Notes under the pieces: generated by a model
What the model was told of the DNA's origin: nothing
Database searches by the model: none
Seen by the model: only the letters and a program-made list of their open reading frames with translations
Translations under genes and position numbers: made by a program
Source of the DNA: Combretum micranthum
Taxonomy: Eukaryota; Streptophyta; Magnoliopsida; Myrtales; Combretaceae
Direction of reading: 5' to 3'
Assembly: GCA_024138025.1 (NCBI GenBank)
Contig: JAMXBD010000393.1
Coordinates: forward strand, 248,001-312,000
Length of the DNA stretch: 64,000 nt
Shown: positions 34,860-46,758 of the stretch, one piece after another
How positions within the stretch are numbered: position 1 is the first letter of the stretch
How the letters are laid out: each line of letters begins with the position of its first letter

Positions 34860-35735
34860 TCGAATCCATCTTAAAATGAGACTGAACCAGTGAATGTTCG
34901 TCCATACAGATATCCACATTATCAGAAAGCGGAAATTGAGAAATTGGTGGAGGAAATGTTGCATTCTGGAGTAATAAGGCCAAGCACAAGTCCTTTCTCT
35001 TCTCTAGTCTTACTGGTTAAAAAAAAGAATGGTTCTTGGCGATTTTGTGTTGACTATAGAGCATTAAATCAGGCAACAGTATTGGATAAATTTCCAATTC
35101 CAACAGTAGATGAATTGCTTGATGAACTTTATGGGGCAACAGTATTTTCCAAGTTGGATTTAAGGGCCGGATATCATCAAATAAGGATGCTACCTGAAGA
35201 TGTTCACAAAACTGTATTCAGAACTCATGAGGGACATTATGAGTTCGTGGTTATGCCTTTTGGGTTGTCTAATGTGCCGGCAACGTTTTAGGCAATCATG
35301 AACACACTTTTTCGACCCTATTTGCGAAAATTTATCATTGTATTTTTCGATGATATCCTGATCTATAGCAGAACAATAGAGGACCATTGGCAGCATTTGG
35401 AAGTTGCTTTGCGGTGTTTACAAGAAAATCAAATTTATCTCAAGCAATCTAAATGTTCCTTTGCTCAAGATGAAGTTGAATATCTAGGACACTTTGTGGA
35501 TGCCATAGGAGTCAATCCTGATCCATCTAAGATACAAGCTGTATTAGACTGGCCTACACCAGTAAATCCTAAACAATTGAGAGGATTTTTGGGCCTTACA
35601 GGATACTATCGTAGATTTGTTAGGGGCTATGCTACCATAGCTGCTCCATTAACAAATTTGTTAAAAAAGCATGCTTTTGAGTGGAATGATATAGCTACTC
35701 ATGCCTTTGAACAGCTGAAGCGAGCTATGACTTAA
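34860..35735 (+). pseudogene. Chromovirus reverse transcriptase
   Basis: Frames 34890-35291 and 35298-35735 form one domain broken by a TAG at 35289-35291. Finger motif [24 protein letters not shown] start, [35 protein letters not shown] (first catalytic Asp), [15 protein letters not shown], then the active-site FDDILIYS (codons near 35346-35369), and the connection region YLGHFVDAIGVNPDPSKIQA with LRGFLGLTGYYRRFV. It copies element RNA into DNA. The internal stop looks like a C-to-T change at a CAG codon. Confidence 0.95.
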
Positions 35736-36238
35736 ACTCCAGTTTTGGCCTTGGCAAAATTTTCACAACAATTTATTGTTGATACTGATGCTTCAGGATT
35801 GGGATTAGGTGCAGTTTTGCATCAGGGTAAGCAACCAATTGCATTCTTCAGTAAGAAATTTTCCTTACGAATGCAAAAACAGAGTGCTTATGTGAGGGAG
35901 TTGGTCACTGTTGTAGAGGCAGTTAAAAATGGCGACATATTAGGCAACCATTTTATCATTCGCACAAATCAGAAGAGTCTCAAAGAAGCTTTGAGTCAAG
36001 TCATTCAGACTCCTGAACAACATCAGTACTTGGTTAAACTATTGGGATATGATTATGAGATCATCTATAAACCAGGAACTCAGAATGTGGTAGCCGATGC
36101 ACTGTCTAGGAGTTTTTCAGATGAATCTCACTGTTTTGCTATATCTTTAATCTCTTTGGACTTTGTTACACTACTTAAAACAGAGTATCAAGAGAATAAA
36201 GAATGGCATAAATTGCTATCTGATGTCCAATAAGGGAT
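35736..36238 (+). pseudogene. Chromovirus RNase H domain and linker
   Basis: Follows the reverse transcriptase after a TAA at 35733. FIVDTDASGLGLGAVLHQ gives the first catalytic Asp, AYVRELVTVVEAVK the Glu, FIIRTNQKSLKEALSQ the next acidic position (its usual Asp reads Asn), and NVVADALSRS the last Asp. It removes RNA from the RNA-DNA hybrid. A stop at 36231-36233 separates it from integrase. Confidence 0.9.
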
Positions 36239-36239
36239 A

Positions 36240-37370
36240 GTGGGACCTGTACCACTTGTTCATCGAGAGGGTCTCTTATATTTTGGAAGTAGAATTTATA
36301 TTCCTTCTCATTCTTCCATTATTAATTCATTAATAATGGAATTCCATTCATCTCCAATTGGAGGCCATTTGGGCATTATGAAAACAGTCAAGAGAATCGG
36401 TGCTTCATTTTACTGGAAAGGAATGAGGAAGGATGTTGAAAATTTTGTGAAGCTATGTCATGTTTGTCAACAAGTAAAATACTTGACAACATGCCCAGCT
36501 GGGTTGCTTCAACCTTTGCCTATTCCACAAAATGTGTTTGAGGATATTTCCATGGACTTCATTATTGGGCTACCAATTTCAAATGGATATTTTGTTGTAT
36601 TGGTAGTAGTTGATCGTTTAACCAAGTACTGCCATTTTGGGTGTCTCTCAGCTAATTTCACAGCCTTTTCAGTAGCCAAATTATTTGTGGAAATGGTGGT
36701 AAAATTACATGGATTACCCAAAACCATTATTTCTATCGAGACAGAATTTTTCTGAGCAGATTTTGGGTGAATTGTTCAAGCTCAATGGTACTACTTTGAA
36801 GATGAGCTCTGCTTACCATCCCAAACAGACGGACAGACTGAGGTATTTAACAGATGTCTTGAACAATACCTCAGGTCATTTGTTATGGATAATCCTAAAC
36901 AATGGCGAAATTTCTACCTTGGGCAGAATTCTCATTCAACACTAGCTTCCATACAAGTGCTCAGATGACACCCTTTCAAGCCTTATATGGCGAGAACCCC
37001 CTACTGTGCCTTCTTATATACAGGGGACAAGCTCTAAAGCAGTAGATCATGAACTGAAGACTAGAGATGAGATATTAAGACAACTCAAGTCTCATTACAA
37101 TCACAACAGAAATGAAACTTCAAGCTGATAAGCAGAGGATTGACAAAGTTTTTAACATTGGAGATTGGGTGTATGTCAAGCTTCAACCTTATCGGCAAAC
37201 ATCTCTTGCCAACAGACTTTCTTATAAGCTGGCTAGATGTTATTTTGGCGCCTATAAGGTACTATAGAAATTGGAGCAGTGGCATACAAATTAGATCTTC
37301 CTAGTACTTCTCGAATACACCCTGTCTTTCATATTTCAGTTCTAAAAAAGGCTGAAGGAGAACTTGTACT
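36240..37370 (+). pseudogene. Chromovirus integrase
   Basis: The HHCC zinc domain is recognisable in FHSSPIGGHLGIMKTVKRIG and LCHVCQQVK (about 36325-36475). The core follows with EDISMDFIIGLPISNGYFVV (first catalytic Asp) and VDRLTKYCHF. A single-base frameshift near 36735 destroys the region of the second catalytic Asp. The frame then continues at 36709-36945 ([20 protein letters not shown], then the DDE-type Q-T-D region) and decays further until 37370. The enzyme would insert the DNA copy into the chromosome. It cannot do so in this state. Confidence 0.88.
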
Positions 37371-37439
37371 GAGGTGCCTCTTCCTTACATTCTGTGGACA
37401 ATTTCCTATTGTTCAACCTTTAGCCATTTAGATTCCAGA

Positions 37440-37594
37440 AGGGTGCTACGACAGGCAAGGAGGATTTCACAAGTATTGGTTCAGTGGGAATCACTTCCTA
37501 CAGAAGAGGCTACATGGGTCGATTGGAAGGATTTTCATCGTGATTTTCCAGATTATCACCTTGAGGACAAGGTGGATTTTCCAACAGGGCAACA
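37440..37594 (+). pseudogene. Chromodomain and C-terminal tail of the chromovirus
   Basis: VLVQWESLPTEEATWVDWKD followed by DFPDYHLEDKVDF is the conserved end of the chromodomain. This module binds modified histones and steers chromovirus integration to heterochromatin. The frame runs on into the 3' LTR (to 37643). Confidence 0.88.
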
Positions 37595-38178
37595 TGTTAT
37601 GTCCCGAAGCTCTAGAGTCATAAGAAGCCTACATACTTGCTAGATTATGTTACTTGAAGACTACAACATATCTATATGAGAAGAATACAGTAGATTTTTA
37701 TATCTGTAACTAAAATAGTAGTTTCAACAGAATACGGAATGGGAACAAGTAGTTAAAGTAGTTATGAAGGAGGTGATTTGTAACAACACTCATACACATG
37801 AGAACATATAAATACAAAATACAACAGAAAGGGGTTATCCTTTTACCCCAGTAAACAAGCAAGGCTTAGGAGTCCTCTGGAACTCGAATCAGCCAAAACC
37901 CTAATTCCATCTTCAACCTCGCATACATAAAAGAAATATATCAGTAACCAAAATATAGCATACGAAGAAACATATTAAGAAGAATAATGAGTTTTATCAG
38001 ATTCCTTGTGATTTTGCATGAGTGATTTGTTCGAGTGAGAAGTATTAAAGTTAGAGAGTAAACACAAGAGAAAAGAGAGAGGAATACCTGTGCAGCAATC
38101 TGTGGGAATCCCTAATTGTGTGTGTGTTTTCTGTTGTTCCTTTGTTGTTATGGACCGGGCCTAACTTGTGGGCTAACA
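37595..38178 (+). repeat. 3' LTR of the chromovirus
   Basis: 584 bp, homologous to 32554-33147 along its whole length. Differences are mostly missing or extra single bases plus one deletion of roughly 10 bp near 37780. It is followed by the CAGAA duplication. Confidence 0.93.
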
Positions 38179-38330
38179 CAGAACTTCTCAACTACTAATC
38201 TCATTGATTCCTTATCCCTTTTAAGTGCATAATCTCTCTCCATTCTCTTGAAAAACCTGATGGCTTACACCAGCCTACCTACCCTAACAAACCTATCAAT
38301 TACACATTCTAGGGTTTTAGCACCAAAAAA
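38179..38330 (-). pseudogene. PPR protein gene fragment, upstream piece
   Basis: Minus-strand translation: AKTLECVIDRFVRVGRLV, a stop, then AIRFFKRMERDYALKRDKES and MRLVVEKFC at the insertion point. This matches the start of a pentatricopeptide array and joins, in family order, the piece at 32265-32553 (EEN..VKKMVKNLVNEF). The chromovirus inserted between them, duplicating CAGAA. Confidence 0.75.
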
Positions 38331-38599
38331 CCCTTTCTTGGAAAATTTCTTGAAAGAAAATTTTGAACAACATTTAATTGCCATTCAAGCATTATGTCAA
38401 AAGAAAAGAATTCAAAAGGAAAGCAAATCAACTAGTAGATTATTATGCTCAACATTTATGCATGCTTTCTCCAGATCTTATCTTCAAAAACAAACGGACA
38501 ATGTAAGTCCTTTATTAGTTAAAACCCAAACAACATATAATCTATTACAGAGGATGGAAAAAGGGAAGAACTAAGAGATTTCTCTTATCTGATTGTAAA
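38331..38599. other. Unidentified DNA between PPR piece and right TIR
   Basis: Lies inside the Pack-MULE. A 108-residue plus-strand frame (38248-38574) covers most of it, but its first part is antisense to the PPR fragment and the rest resembles nothing I know. It may be a second captured fragment or PPR upstream sequence. Confidence 0.35.
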
Positions 38600-39384
38600 T
38601 CTTACAAACACACCCTAAACATAACTTTTTTAAATAGATTTTTCTACTTTTTTATTTAATTTTTAAAATTTTAAATTATGTTTTGAACTTTTGTTTTTTT
38701 CATAATTATTTTGTTAAATTCATCTTAATTTAATTATTTTATTAATTGGAATTAATAATTTCCAACAAATGTGCCAAGTGCCAAAACTTACGGAAAATAC
38801 TAACAGTATTAAGAAAGTTCTCATGTGGAAACTTTTACAAAAATGAAATAGAAAAAAAATAGTTTTAGGATGTTACATTTCCCATAATCCATAATCGTTA
38901 AATCTCTTTAATGATTCAAGAACGATAATAGTAATCAAGAATAACCTTACTTTGATCTTATAACACACATTGATTTAATCAATATAATCAATTAACCAGT
39001 ATAAACAAAGAAAATCTTATCTTGATCTATAATTATTTTTTCTTTATGTGGTAAATCCCGATTAATTAGTTTTCACATCCATTCTTCATTTATTTTTTTC
39101 TATATTGTTTAATAGTAAAGAATATGTTGGCTTATGGAGAAAAGGGGGGAGGGGGGTGTGGACTATGGTTGTCACTTTTATGTTTTCTTTATAAGGGATA
39201 GGAGAGAGAATTTAAATCCAATGTATAGTCCTAAATATCTGAAAACTCAAAAACCATCACATTGGACCTACCCCTATTAAGTTTTCTATAAGTTAGATAA
39301 GCCATGATGGATTATAAAATAATTCTAAAATAGGATGCGAATAAAAAAAATAGTAAAAATAGGGACTAAAAACGTATTTTTCTC
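38600..39384. repeat. Right terminal inverted repeat of the Pack-MULE, split
   Basis: The inner portion 38600-38875 and outer portion 39341-39384 together mirror the left repeat. The 457 bp between them have no counterpart on the left. Confidence 0.65.
38876..39332. mobile_element. Small insertion within the right TIR (457 bp)
   Basis: Flanked by GGATGTTA (38868-38875) and GGATGCGA (39333-39340), 6 of 8 identical, as an aged 8-bp duplication would be. Contains AATCCAT near the left end and ATGGATT near the right end. Non-coding. The superfamily is uncertain. Confidence 0.45.
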
Positions 39385-39951
39385 AAAATAATAATAAAAA
39401 AAGAAATCGAAGTTATGATTATCTTGAAGTCTATTATTGGTCTCATCACCACAAAAGAAATAATTATATGGATTATATCAAAATCATACTTGAACTCTAT
39501 GTTTTTTATTTTATGCCGATGCTTGAAACTACTAAATTTCAATACCAATAAAAAATTTTCTTGTTTAAAATCACTAGATGTCAGTGCATGGATTGTATAT
39601 AAATTTACACGCAATCATGGATGGTGGCCCACAATCAAGATGATGATGATGATGAAGTCAATTTCTTACTCGACTAATCTACCTGGCTATTCGTCTTTCC
39701 AGTGGAGTATGGCAACTGGTAATGGACCACGTGAGAATCATAAAATAATGCTTCCTCCATTGGCGTCGGTAGATACATATCTTTCGTATAATCCATTTAC
39801 TAACATCCTAATAAGCAATAGTGACAGGCCACAGCATCGATGACGTCTCACGTAGCTCATGCTACGTTGATTAAAAAACCTATACATCAAGTCTCTAAAA
39901 GCTAATCACCGGACCAAGCAACAAGATAATTCATGAAACATAGCAGCCATC
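39385..39951 (+). promoter_or_regulatory. Upstream region of the receptor-kinase gene
   Basis: No gene. A GATGATGATGATGA tract lies near 39640. An ACGT-containing TGACGTCTCACG block lies at about 39841, roughly 110 bp before the start codon. A similar block stands at 26562-26572. No clear TATA box was identified, so the promoter call rests on position. The 142-residue frame at 39415-39843 is unrecognised and not called. Confidence 0.4.
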
Positions 39952-41223
39952 ATGAATACAAAAAACCTGCTTTTGTCTGTCCTGTTTTATTTTCTCTTCA
40001 AACAGTTTCGTGCTTCCTTGGACATTTTAACCACGAACCAACCACTTAAGGACGGAGATGTCTTGGTGTCCAAGGTGGAAACTTTGCTCTTGGGTTCTTT
40101 AGCCCAAGTAATTCAAGCAATCATCGGTACGTGGGAATTTGGTACAACAAGGTTCCGGATCAAACTGTTGTTTGGGTTGCTAACCGGAAATAGGCCTATC
40201 AATGATTTTCAGGAATTCTGTCACTGAAGCCTGGTGGAGATCTGGTCATTCATGTCCAAAATCAAAGCACGATGGTTTGGTCGACTAATATCACATCCTC
40301 GTCGTCATGTTGTTTCTGCTCGAATGTTGGATACAGGTAACTTTATTGTGACACGAAATGTGGATGGAACTTTGTTATGGGAAAGTTTTGATTACCCAAC
40401 AGATACTTTGCTTCCTTTTATGAAATTGGGTTTGGACGAAGGACCGATTTAAACGGTTTTCTTACATCTTGGAAGTTCCAAGATGATCCGGAAACTGGTA
40501 ATTACTCATATAGAATTGATCCAATCGGGTACCCTCAGTTATTTTTGTATAAAGGTGGGGTTCTGCTTTGGCGGAGCGGATCATGGATGGGTGACCGATG
40601 GAGTGGTGTACCCGAAATGACCCACAATTTTATATTCAATGTTTCTTTCATAAATAGTGAAGAAGAGGTTTCTATCACTTATGATATTAAGAATAATTCA
40701 ATTTTCTCAAGAATGGTTTTGGAAGAATCAGGACTTGTGCAAAGATCGACATGGCATGGTCCAGACAAGTGGGTTTCATTTTGGTCTGCCCCTAAAGAGC
40801 AATGCGACTATTATAAAAGGTGTGGACCAAACAGTAATTGTGACCCTTATATTGCTGCCCAATTTGAGTGCAATTGCCTACCTGGGTTCGAACCGGCATC
40901 GCCAGCCGATTGGAACTTGCGGGATGGTTCAGCCGGATGCAAAAGAAGACAGGGATCATCAGTGTGTCAAAATGGGGAAGGTTTCATCAAAGTGGCACGG
41001 GTTAAAGTCCCTGATACATCAAAAACACTAGTGAACAGGGAATTAAACTTGAAAGAATGTGAGAACAAGTGTTTGAAAAACTGTTCCTGCACTGCTTATG
41101 CTAATGCAGAGGACTCTAGTGGGGGATTTGGATGCCTAACATGGTATGGTGATTTATTGGATACTAGGATATTTTCAAATGCGGGGCAAGATTTGTATGT
41201 AAGGGTCAATGCGATTGATTTAG
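39952..41223 (+). pseudogene. Receptor-kinase exon 1: ectodomain
   Basis: The start codon at 39952 opens a hydrophobic signal peptide (NLLLSVLFYFLFKQFRAS). The B-lectin domain follows in several frames: [16 protein letters not shown], then after indels RMLDTGNFIVTRNVDGTLLW and ESFDYPTDTLLP (to about 40420). The S-locus glycoprotein region includes GSWMGDRWSGVPEMTHNFIF (40575-). Next comes an EGF-like cysteine cluster, CDYYKRCGPNSNCDPYIAAQ, with CNCLPGFEP. The PAN domain has LKECENKCLKNCSCTAYANA and GCLTWYGDLLDTR. From 40545 to 41223 the frame is clean. The exon ends at a GTACGC donor. Confidence 0.9.
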
Positions 41224-42183
41224 GTACGCCTTATACTTCTCTTATTAGGGTGAAAATACGAATAAGTGTTAAATTTTGATCTTTTAAATATGCTTATCAA
41301 TTCTCATATGCTAGTATTAACTTCAAATATGTCGACTAACCCTTTAAATTTTGATATTTTGCAGAATATGCACTCAAATTTATCTAAGTACACTTAACCA
41401 TAAACTTTAACCTTTAAGATATTCTTTAATTAAAACATTAAATGTTTCAAAACTTTTACGATCCCATTATGAGATTGTACTGTTACTAATGTTATAATGA
41501 AAATATTTATGCGCTTCGATTATAGATGGAATAAATCTCAACTGTTGAATGGTGTGATGGAATAGGTCTCGTTATATCCACCACAGGAGCATAGAATTTT
41601 TGTAAATGTTTTATATATTGTCAATTTATCAAAACTTAAAAGTTATTTGTAATGTTTATAAGTTGAAGGTATATTCTATCAATGGTGTGAGGCACCTTAC
41701 AAAGGTTTAGCCATATAGTTTCATGCTCTCCAATATTTATTGGATAAATTACATCAAAAGATTACAATGTTTGGGGTAAGTTCATTTGAGCCCACAATAT
41801 TTCGAGCGTTTCATTTAAGGTTGAATATTTAGGAAAGTGGGTCAATTAACGTCACTATTAACACATATAATAATGTGACAGATCTTTTGAGCTCTAATTA
41901 AATTTTTCTATTATTGACATATGTTAATTACAACCTCAATTAACCAACTTTTTAAAATATTATAACTTTAAACGGACCATTTAAAATGTTTTGCCTCAAA
42001 TAAATTTTTTACACAATTTACCCAATATTTATTATAGATTTTAGGATGAAATAAATAAATATAAGAACACTTTTTTATTTGACATTTTAGAAAGTGTTGT
42101 AACATTCCATATCAATTACCTTTTTCTTCAAAGATAAATTTGCTAATTGTTTAACACTTACACCTTCTTTGATATTAAAATAG
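41224..42183 (+). other. Receptor-kinase intron 1
   Basis: 960 bp from GTACGC to TTAAAATAG. It carries a 282-bp inverted-repeat element (41742-42023). Nothing else is seen. Confidence 0.75.
41742..42023. mobile_element. Mutator-like MITE in the kinase intron (282 bp), perfect 10-bp TSD
   Basis: Ends GGATAAATTACATC and, reverse-complemented, GGGTAAATTGTGTA. Flanked by an identical 10-mer AATATTTATT (41732-41741 and 42024-42033). The arms also share inner TCATTTGAG / TTATTTGAG and GTCAATTAA / GGTTAATTG blocks. Non-coding. Its TGTTTGGGGTAAGTTC differs from the M1 family, so it is a separate family. Confidence 0.85.
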
Positions 42184-42563
42184 CTCGTTTTTCAAAGAAG
42201 AAAGGTCTACTTAGGAAAAAGGCTCTAGTGATGGTGGCAACAGTATTAGCCCTGGTCTTGTTCTGCCTATGCTTATCGTGCTGGCTATTTTTGAAGAAAA
42301 GAAAAAGTAAGTTTCTACTATTCAAATCATATAATTATGGAAAATTATTGAAAGGTATCATATTATATTTATACATTTTTTAGGAATTACTATGAGATCG
42401 CAATATTCAGAGGACACTTCAATTTTTGAAAAAGACGACTTTGATAGCAGTCGAATGTTGAATTCGGATATACCAGTTTTTGATCTCAGCACTATACTGT
42501 AGCTACTGACAACTTCTCGGAGGCAAATAAGCTGGCCAAGGTGGCTTTGGATCTGTGTACAAG
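42184..42563 (+). pseudogene. Receptor-kinase exons 2 and 3: transmembrane and juxtamembrane
   Basis: Exon 2 (42184-42306): basic RFSKKKGLLRKKAL, then the membrane helix VMVATVLALVLFCLCLSCWL, then FLKKRKSK as a stop-transfer anchor. Exon 3 (42384-42563): RSQYSEDTSIFEKDDFDSSR, PVFDLSTI, ATDNFSEANKL, and the glycine loop (VYK at the end), with an in-frame stop near 42500 and a missing base near 42530. The 77-bp intron between them is typical in size. Confidence 0.85.
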
Positions 42564-43007
42564 GTATGCTATTTTCTATTCAATTACAATGCATTATTTT
42601 TTTCCTTTTTTCGAAGTTTTTTTTTTCTAATTACAATTATAGTTATTGCAAAGAGAGAACTAAATTTAATTTCTTTTATTAGGAGGCCCATATTCATACT
42701 AATAAACTATATAAGAGTTTTAACTTCTTAATTTGTTTACTAATTAAAGAAATAACCTATTTTGAATATGTAATTATAATTCTTAAATCTTATCTATATC
42801 TTTTAAAACGGTTTTACTAATTAGTGATTCAAACACAAGAAGATAATAATTTTTCTAATATATGAAATATCCTATATTTAATGGATAAGTGAATTGGTAG
42901 TTATGAGTTTTCTTGATGAGTATGCATAAGGTGTGCCTCATAGAGAATGGATATATTTAATAGTTAAGGTGGGATTAGTAAGTGTTGTTTAACTTGATGA
43001 TTTACAG

Positions 43008-44391
<1,384 letters not shown>

Positions 44392-45976
44392 GTAAGTTTG
44401 CCTAAACATCAAATATCTTATTAAAAACAAAAAGAGTAAATGGAGAGATTTAAATTCAAACAATCAATTACAAATTATAGAGCACAACCTGAAAATGATT
44501 TAATAAAGGACAATATTGAATACAAAGTTAACAATTAGTTTCTACCATTAGCAATTACTTCAACTTTAGTTTGAAAAAATATTATGTGGGCTTACATATA
44601 AAAGATAGGCTCTAGGATTCATACAAAAAATATGTTGATTAATGGGTAATATCTTGTACCTATCATGTGAGAGCAGATTTGAAATAAACACTATGACCTC
44701 ATGTGCCTCCCACAAATTTATTCGATCATGGTGGGTCTTATAAATTTAAACTCAACAAGTTCTACTGAATAAATCTAAGAGTCTTTTCCTTGTTGCATAA
44801 TCATTATAAATTTAAGTGATTCTATAGAAGATTAAAACATTATCAACAGCCAAGCCATGGTTTTTTAGACATTAGAGTGAACCATGCGAAGTATGCAATT
44901 CACGTGAAGTAGTGGTTGTGTTGAGGGTTTGAGAGGATTTAAGGTCTAAGGTTTCAAATGAATAGGGGAATATTGATGCTTTAGATATTTGCAAATCTAT
45001 TATTAATGTTATTCTAAGTGAAACCAAGTAAACTTATACTTCTTGTGTTTATTCCTAATGAATTACAAAATTTGATCTTACTTTATCAATTCCGCTAATC
45101 AAATGTATGATTAGGCTTGTTTACCGATCGGTTTCTAATAGCATGTTAAGTTTAATACATGTATTTGGTAAGTCCTTTTTTAATATATAAAATGTAATAA
45201 AACTTAGAAAATGTCAAAATTGGTACTTAGTTTTTGCACAAAAACTCAATTTGATATCTAAATTTGAAGTAATCATTCTAATATCTAATTAAACTTTGCG
45301 CAGCTATTTTCACTATCTTACTAACACCATTTACTCTATTTTCTGACATGAAAGAAGCAATTTATTAGTTCTAGATAGTGTTAAGAAAAGTAGTAAAAAA
45401 TTAATGATATGTAGCTTCTTCTAATTCTACAGACAGAGTAAATGGTGTAATGGATGTAGTAAAAATAATTATAAAATATTTGATTGGGTATTAAATTGAA
45501 CACTTAAAAGTTTAGGTATCAAAATGAATTTTTGTATCAAATTGCACTACCAAATTTGACATTTACCCTAACACTTATTACATTCACTCAAATGATGTTA
45601 TAGTTGGCTAGAGCGATTTTTTATTTTTTCTTTTTGCTAATGACTTGAGCGAGTATTGAAATTGTTGTTTTCCACAAATTAAACGGTTAAGAGTTACATA
45701 TATAACCAACATACTAAATGATGTAAGTATAGTGACTAATCTCAAATATAACCATTTAAATACTTTTATAGACCTTATTATATATTATAGGAATTTCGAT
45801 GATGTTAAGAATTTTTAATATTAGAACTGGTCCAATCATGTATTTCTTAAGCTTTTTGAGAAGGTATAATTAAAAACTGAAACTAATATGGAGCAAGTAA
45901 TAGTAATTTCTATTCATTACTTATGCTTCCATCTATCATCTATTTTTATCTTTTTATCTTTTTTTTTTTTCCTTAG
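44392..45976 (+). other. Receptor-kinase intron 6
   Basis: 1585 bp from GTAAGTTTG to CCTTAG, with a T-rich tract before the acceptor. It is much longer than the other introns, partly because of the M1-type element at about 45190-45570. Confidence 0.7.
45190..45570. mobile_element. Mutator-like MITE M1 in kinase intron 6
   Basis: The left arm AAAATGTCAAAATTGGTACT pairs with the right arm, whose complement reads GGGTAAATGTCAAATTTGGTA. Inner TCAATTTGATA(T/C) and AGGTATCAAAATG blocks agree with the family. No clear target-site duplication. Confidence 0.65.
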
Positions 45977-46285
45977 GTATGGGACCTATGGTGCGAAGGA
46001 AAATGCTTGGATGTAGTTGTAAAATTAATAATGGGTGACTTGAATGTTGAACATGAAATATATAAATGCATCCAAATTGGGCTCTTATGTGTACAAGAAT
46101 TTGCGATGGATAGACCAACAATGTCTGAAGTGGTATTCATGTTATGTAATGATGTAGTTCTTCCACCTCCAAAGAAGCCTGCATTCGTCCTCAAGAGGAA
46201 TCATCAAGATGGACAAGCAATCTCCACAAGTGAAGGAGCTAGCTCTTATAATGATGTATCAATAACTATGGTTGAACCTCGTTGA
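45977..46285 (+). pseudogene. Receptor-kinase exon 7: C-terminal lobe and tail
   Basis: VWDLWCEGKCLDVVVKLIMG, CIQIGLLCVQEFAMDRPTMS with the conserved kinase Arg (DRPTMSEVVFML), and a tail PPPKKPAFVLKRNHQDGQAI ending SSYNDVSITMVEPR before TGA at 46283-46285. This tail ending is typical of S-domain receptor kinases. The frame is intact. Confidence 0.92.
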
Positions 46286-46324
46286 TATCGTGGTTTTACA
46301 AATTAGCATTAAATAGAACAAAAC

Positions 46325-46470
46325 TAAAGGATGAAAAATAAAGAAGGTATAATATATTACTTTTCCATAAGTAGTCCCTTCTCTTTGTATAGGCTTTTAT
46401 TTGTATTTCAAGAATGAATTAAGGAATGGTAATAATTCTATTGTCTCTATGTTGAATAGACCTACTCGTG
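46325..46470 (+). repeat. 3' flank of the kinase gene, copy 1
   Basis: Begins AAACTAAAGGATGAAAAATA just after the stop codon. Shares TCCTTCTCTTTGTGTA/CCCTTCTCTTTGTATA, CAAGAATG(A/T)ATTAAGGA and TGGTAATAATTCTATT with 47040-47210. It probably contains the 3' untranslated region. Confidence 0.75.
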
Positions 46471-46548
46471 AACATGGTATGAAGGTAAGCCACTTGGCAT
46501 ACTAACTTATTTGCATGTAGCAGTAAACAATCTTAATAGGCCGAAGAT

Positions 46549-46758
46549 AGTCATATTTTTATCTATATCGTATTTATATTAGATCAGCAATTGTAACATA
46601 TATGTATTATATTTATATTGATTTGGTATCGATTTTGTTTCGTCAGTTTATGAGTAAAACTTTCAGTTTTTCATCAGTATCAATTTCTTAACAAATATTA
46701 GTTTGAAAACAATGGAAAAATGATACTAAAATGATCAAGAAATGATGAAACAAACGTG
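46549..46758 (-). mobile_element. MITE family M2, copy 3
   Basis: The reverse complement begins GTTTGTTTCATCATTTCTTG and carries AAGAAATTGATACTGATGAA and AAACTGAAAGTTTTACTCAT, matching 20054-20297 block by block. It lies between the two copies of the kinase 3' flank. Confidence 0.65.

Larger units (their letters stand above)
32554..38178 (+). mobile_element. Chromodomain Ty3/gypsy retrotransposon, complete with LTRs (5.6 kb)
   Basis: LTRs 32554-33147 and 37595-38178 both start TGTTATGTCCCGAAGC and end GGGCTAACA. An identical 5-bp duplication CAGAA flanks the element (32549-32553 and 38179-38183). The internal order is gag, protease, reverse transcriptase, RNase H, integrase, chromodomain, all on the plus strand. 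That order and the terminal chromodomain place it among the chromoviruses. At least four in-frame stops (for example at 35289 and 35733) and several single-base frameshifts block expression. It sits inside the PPR fragment of the Pack-MULE. Confidence 0.95.
31958..39384. mobile_element. Pack-MULE carrying a PPR gene fragment, later interrupted
   Basis: Long diverged inverted ends: 31958-32260 on the left matches, in reverse complement, 38600-38875 plus 39341-39384 on the right. Outer blocks read ACTACGTTTTTAGTTC and ATACGTTTTTAGTCCC. Inner blocks include TTTAGCACATTT / CTTGGCACATTT and AATTAATAAAATAA(C/T)TAAATT. Flanking 9-mers AAAATAAAA (31949-31957) and AAAATAATA (39385-39393) match at 8 of 9, though both are low-complexity. 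Between the ends lies a pentatricopeptide-repeat gene fragment and no transposase. This is the signature of a Mutator-like element that captured host coding DNA. A chromovirus (32554-38178) and probably a 457-bp element (38876-39332) inserted later. Before those insertions it would have been about 1.3 kb long. Confidence 0.72.

Noticed and set aside
38248..38574. 108-residue plus-strand frame inside the Pack-MULE
   Set aside because: Its first part is exactly antisense to the PPR-homologous sequence and the rest has no recognisable family, so it is not called as a gene.
39415..39843. 142-residue plus-strand frame upstream of the receptor kinase
   Set aside because: It begins inside low-complexity DNA, shows no family resemblance and overlaps the probable promoter of the kinase gene.
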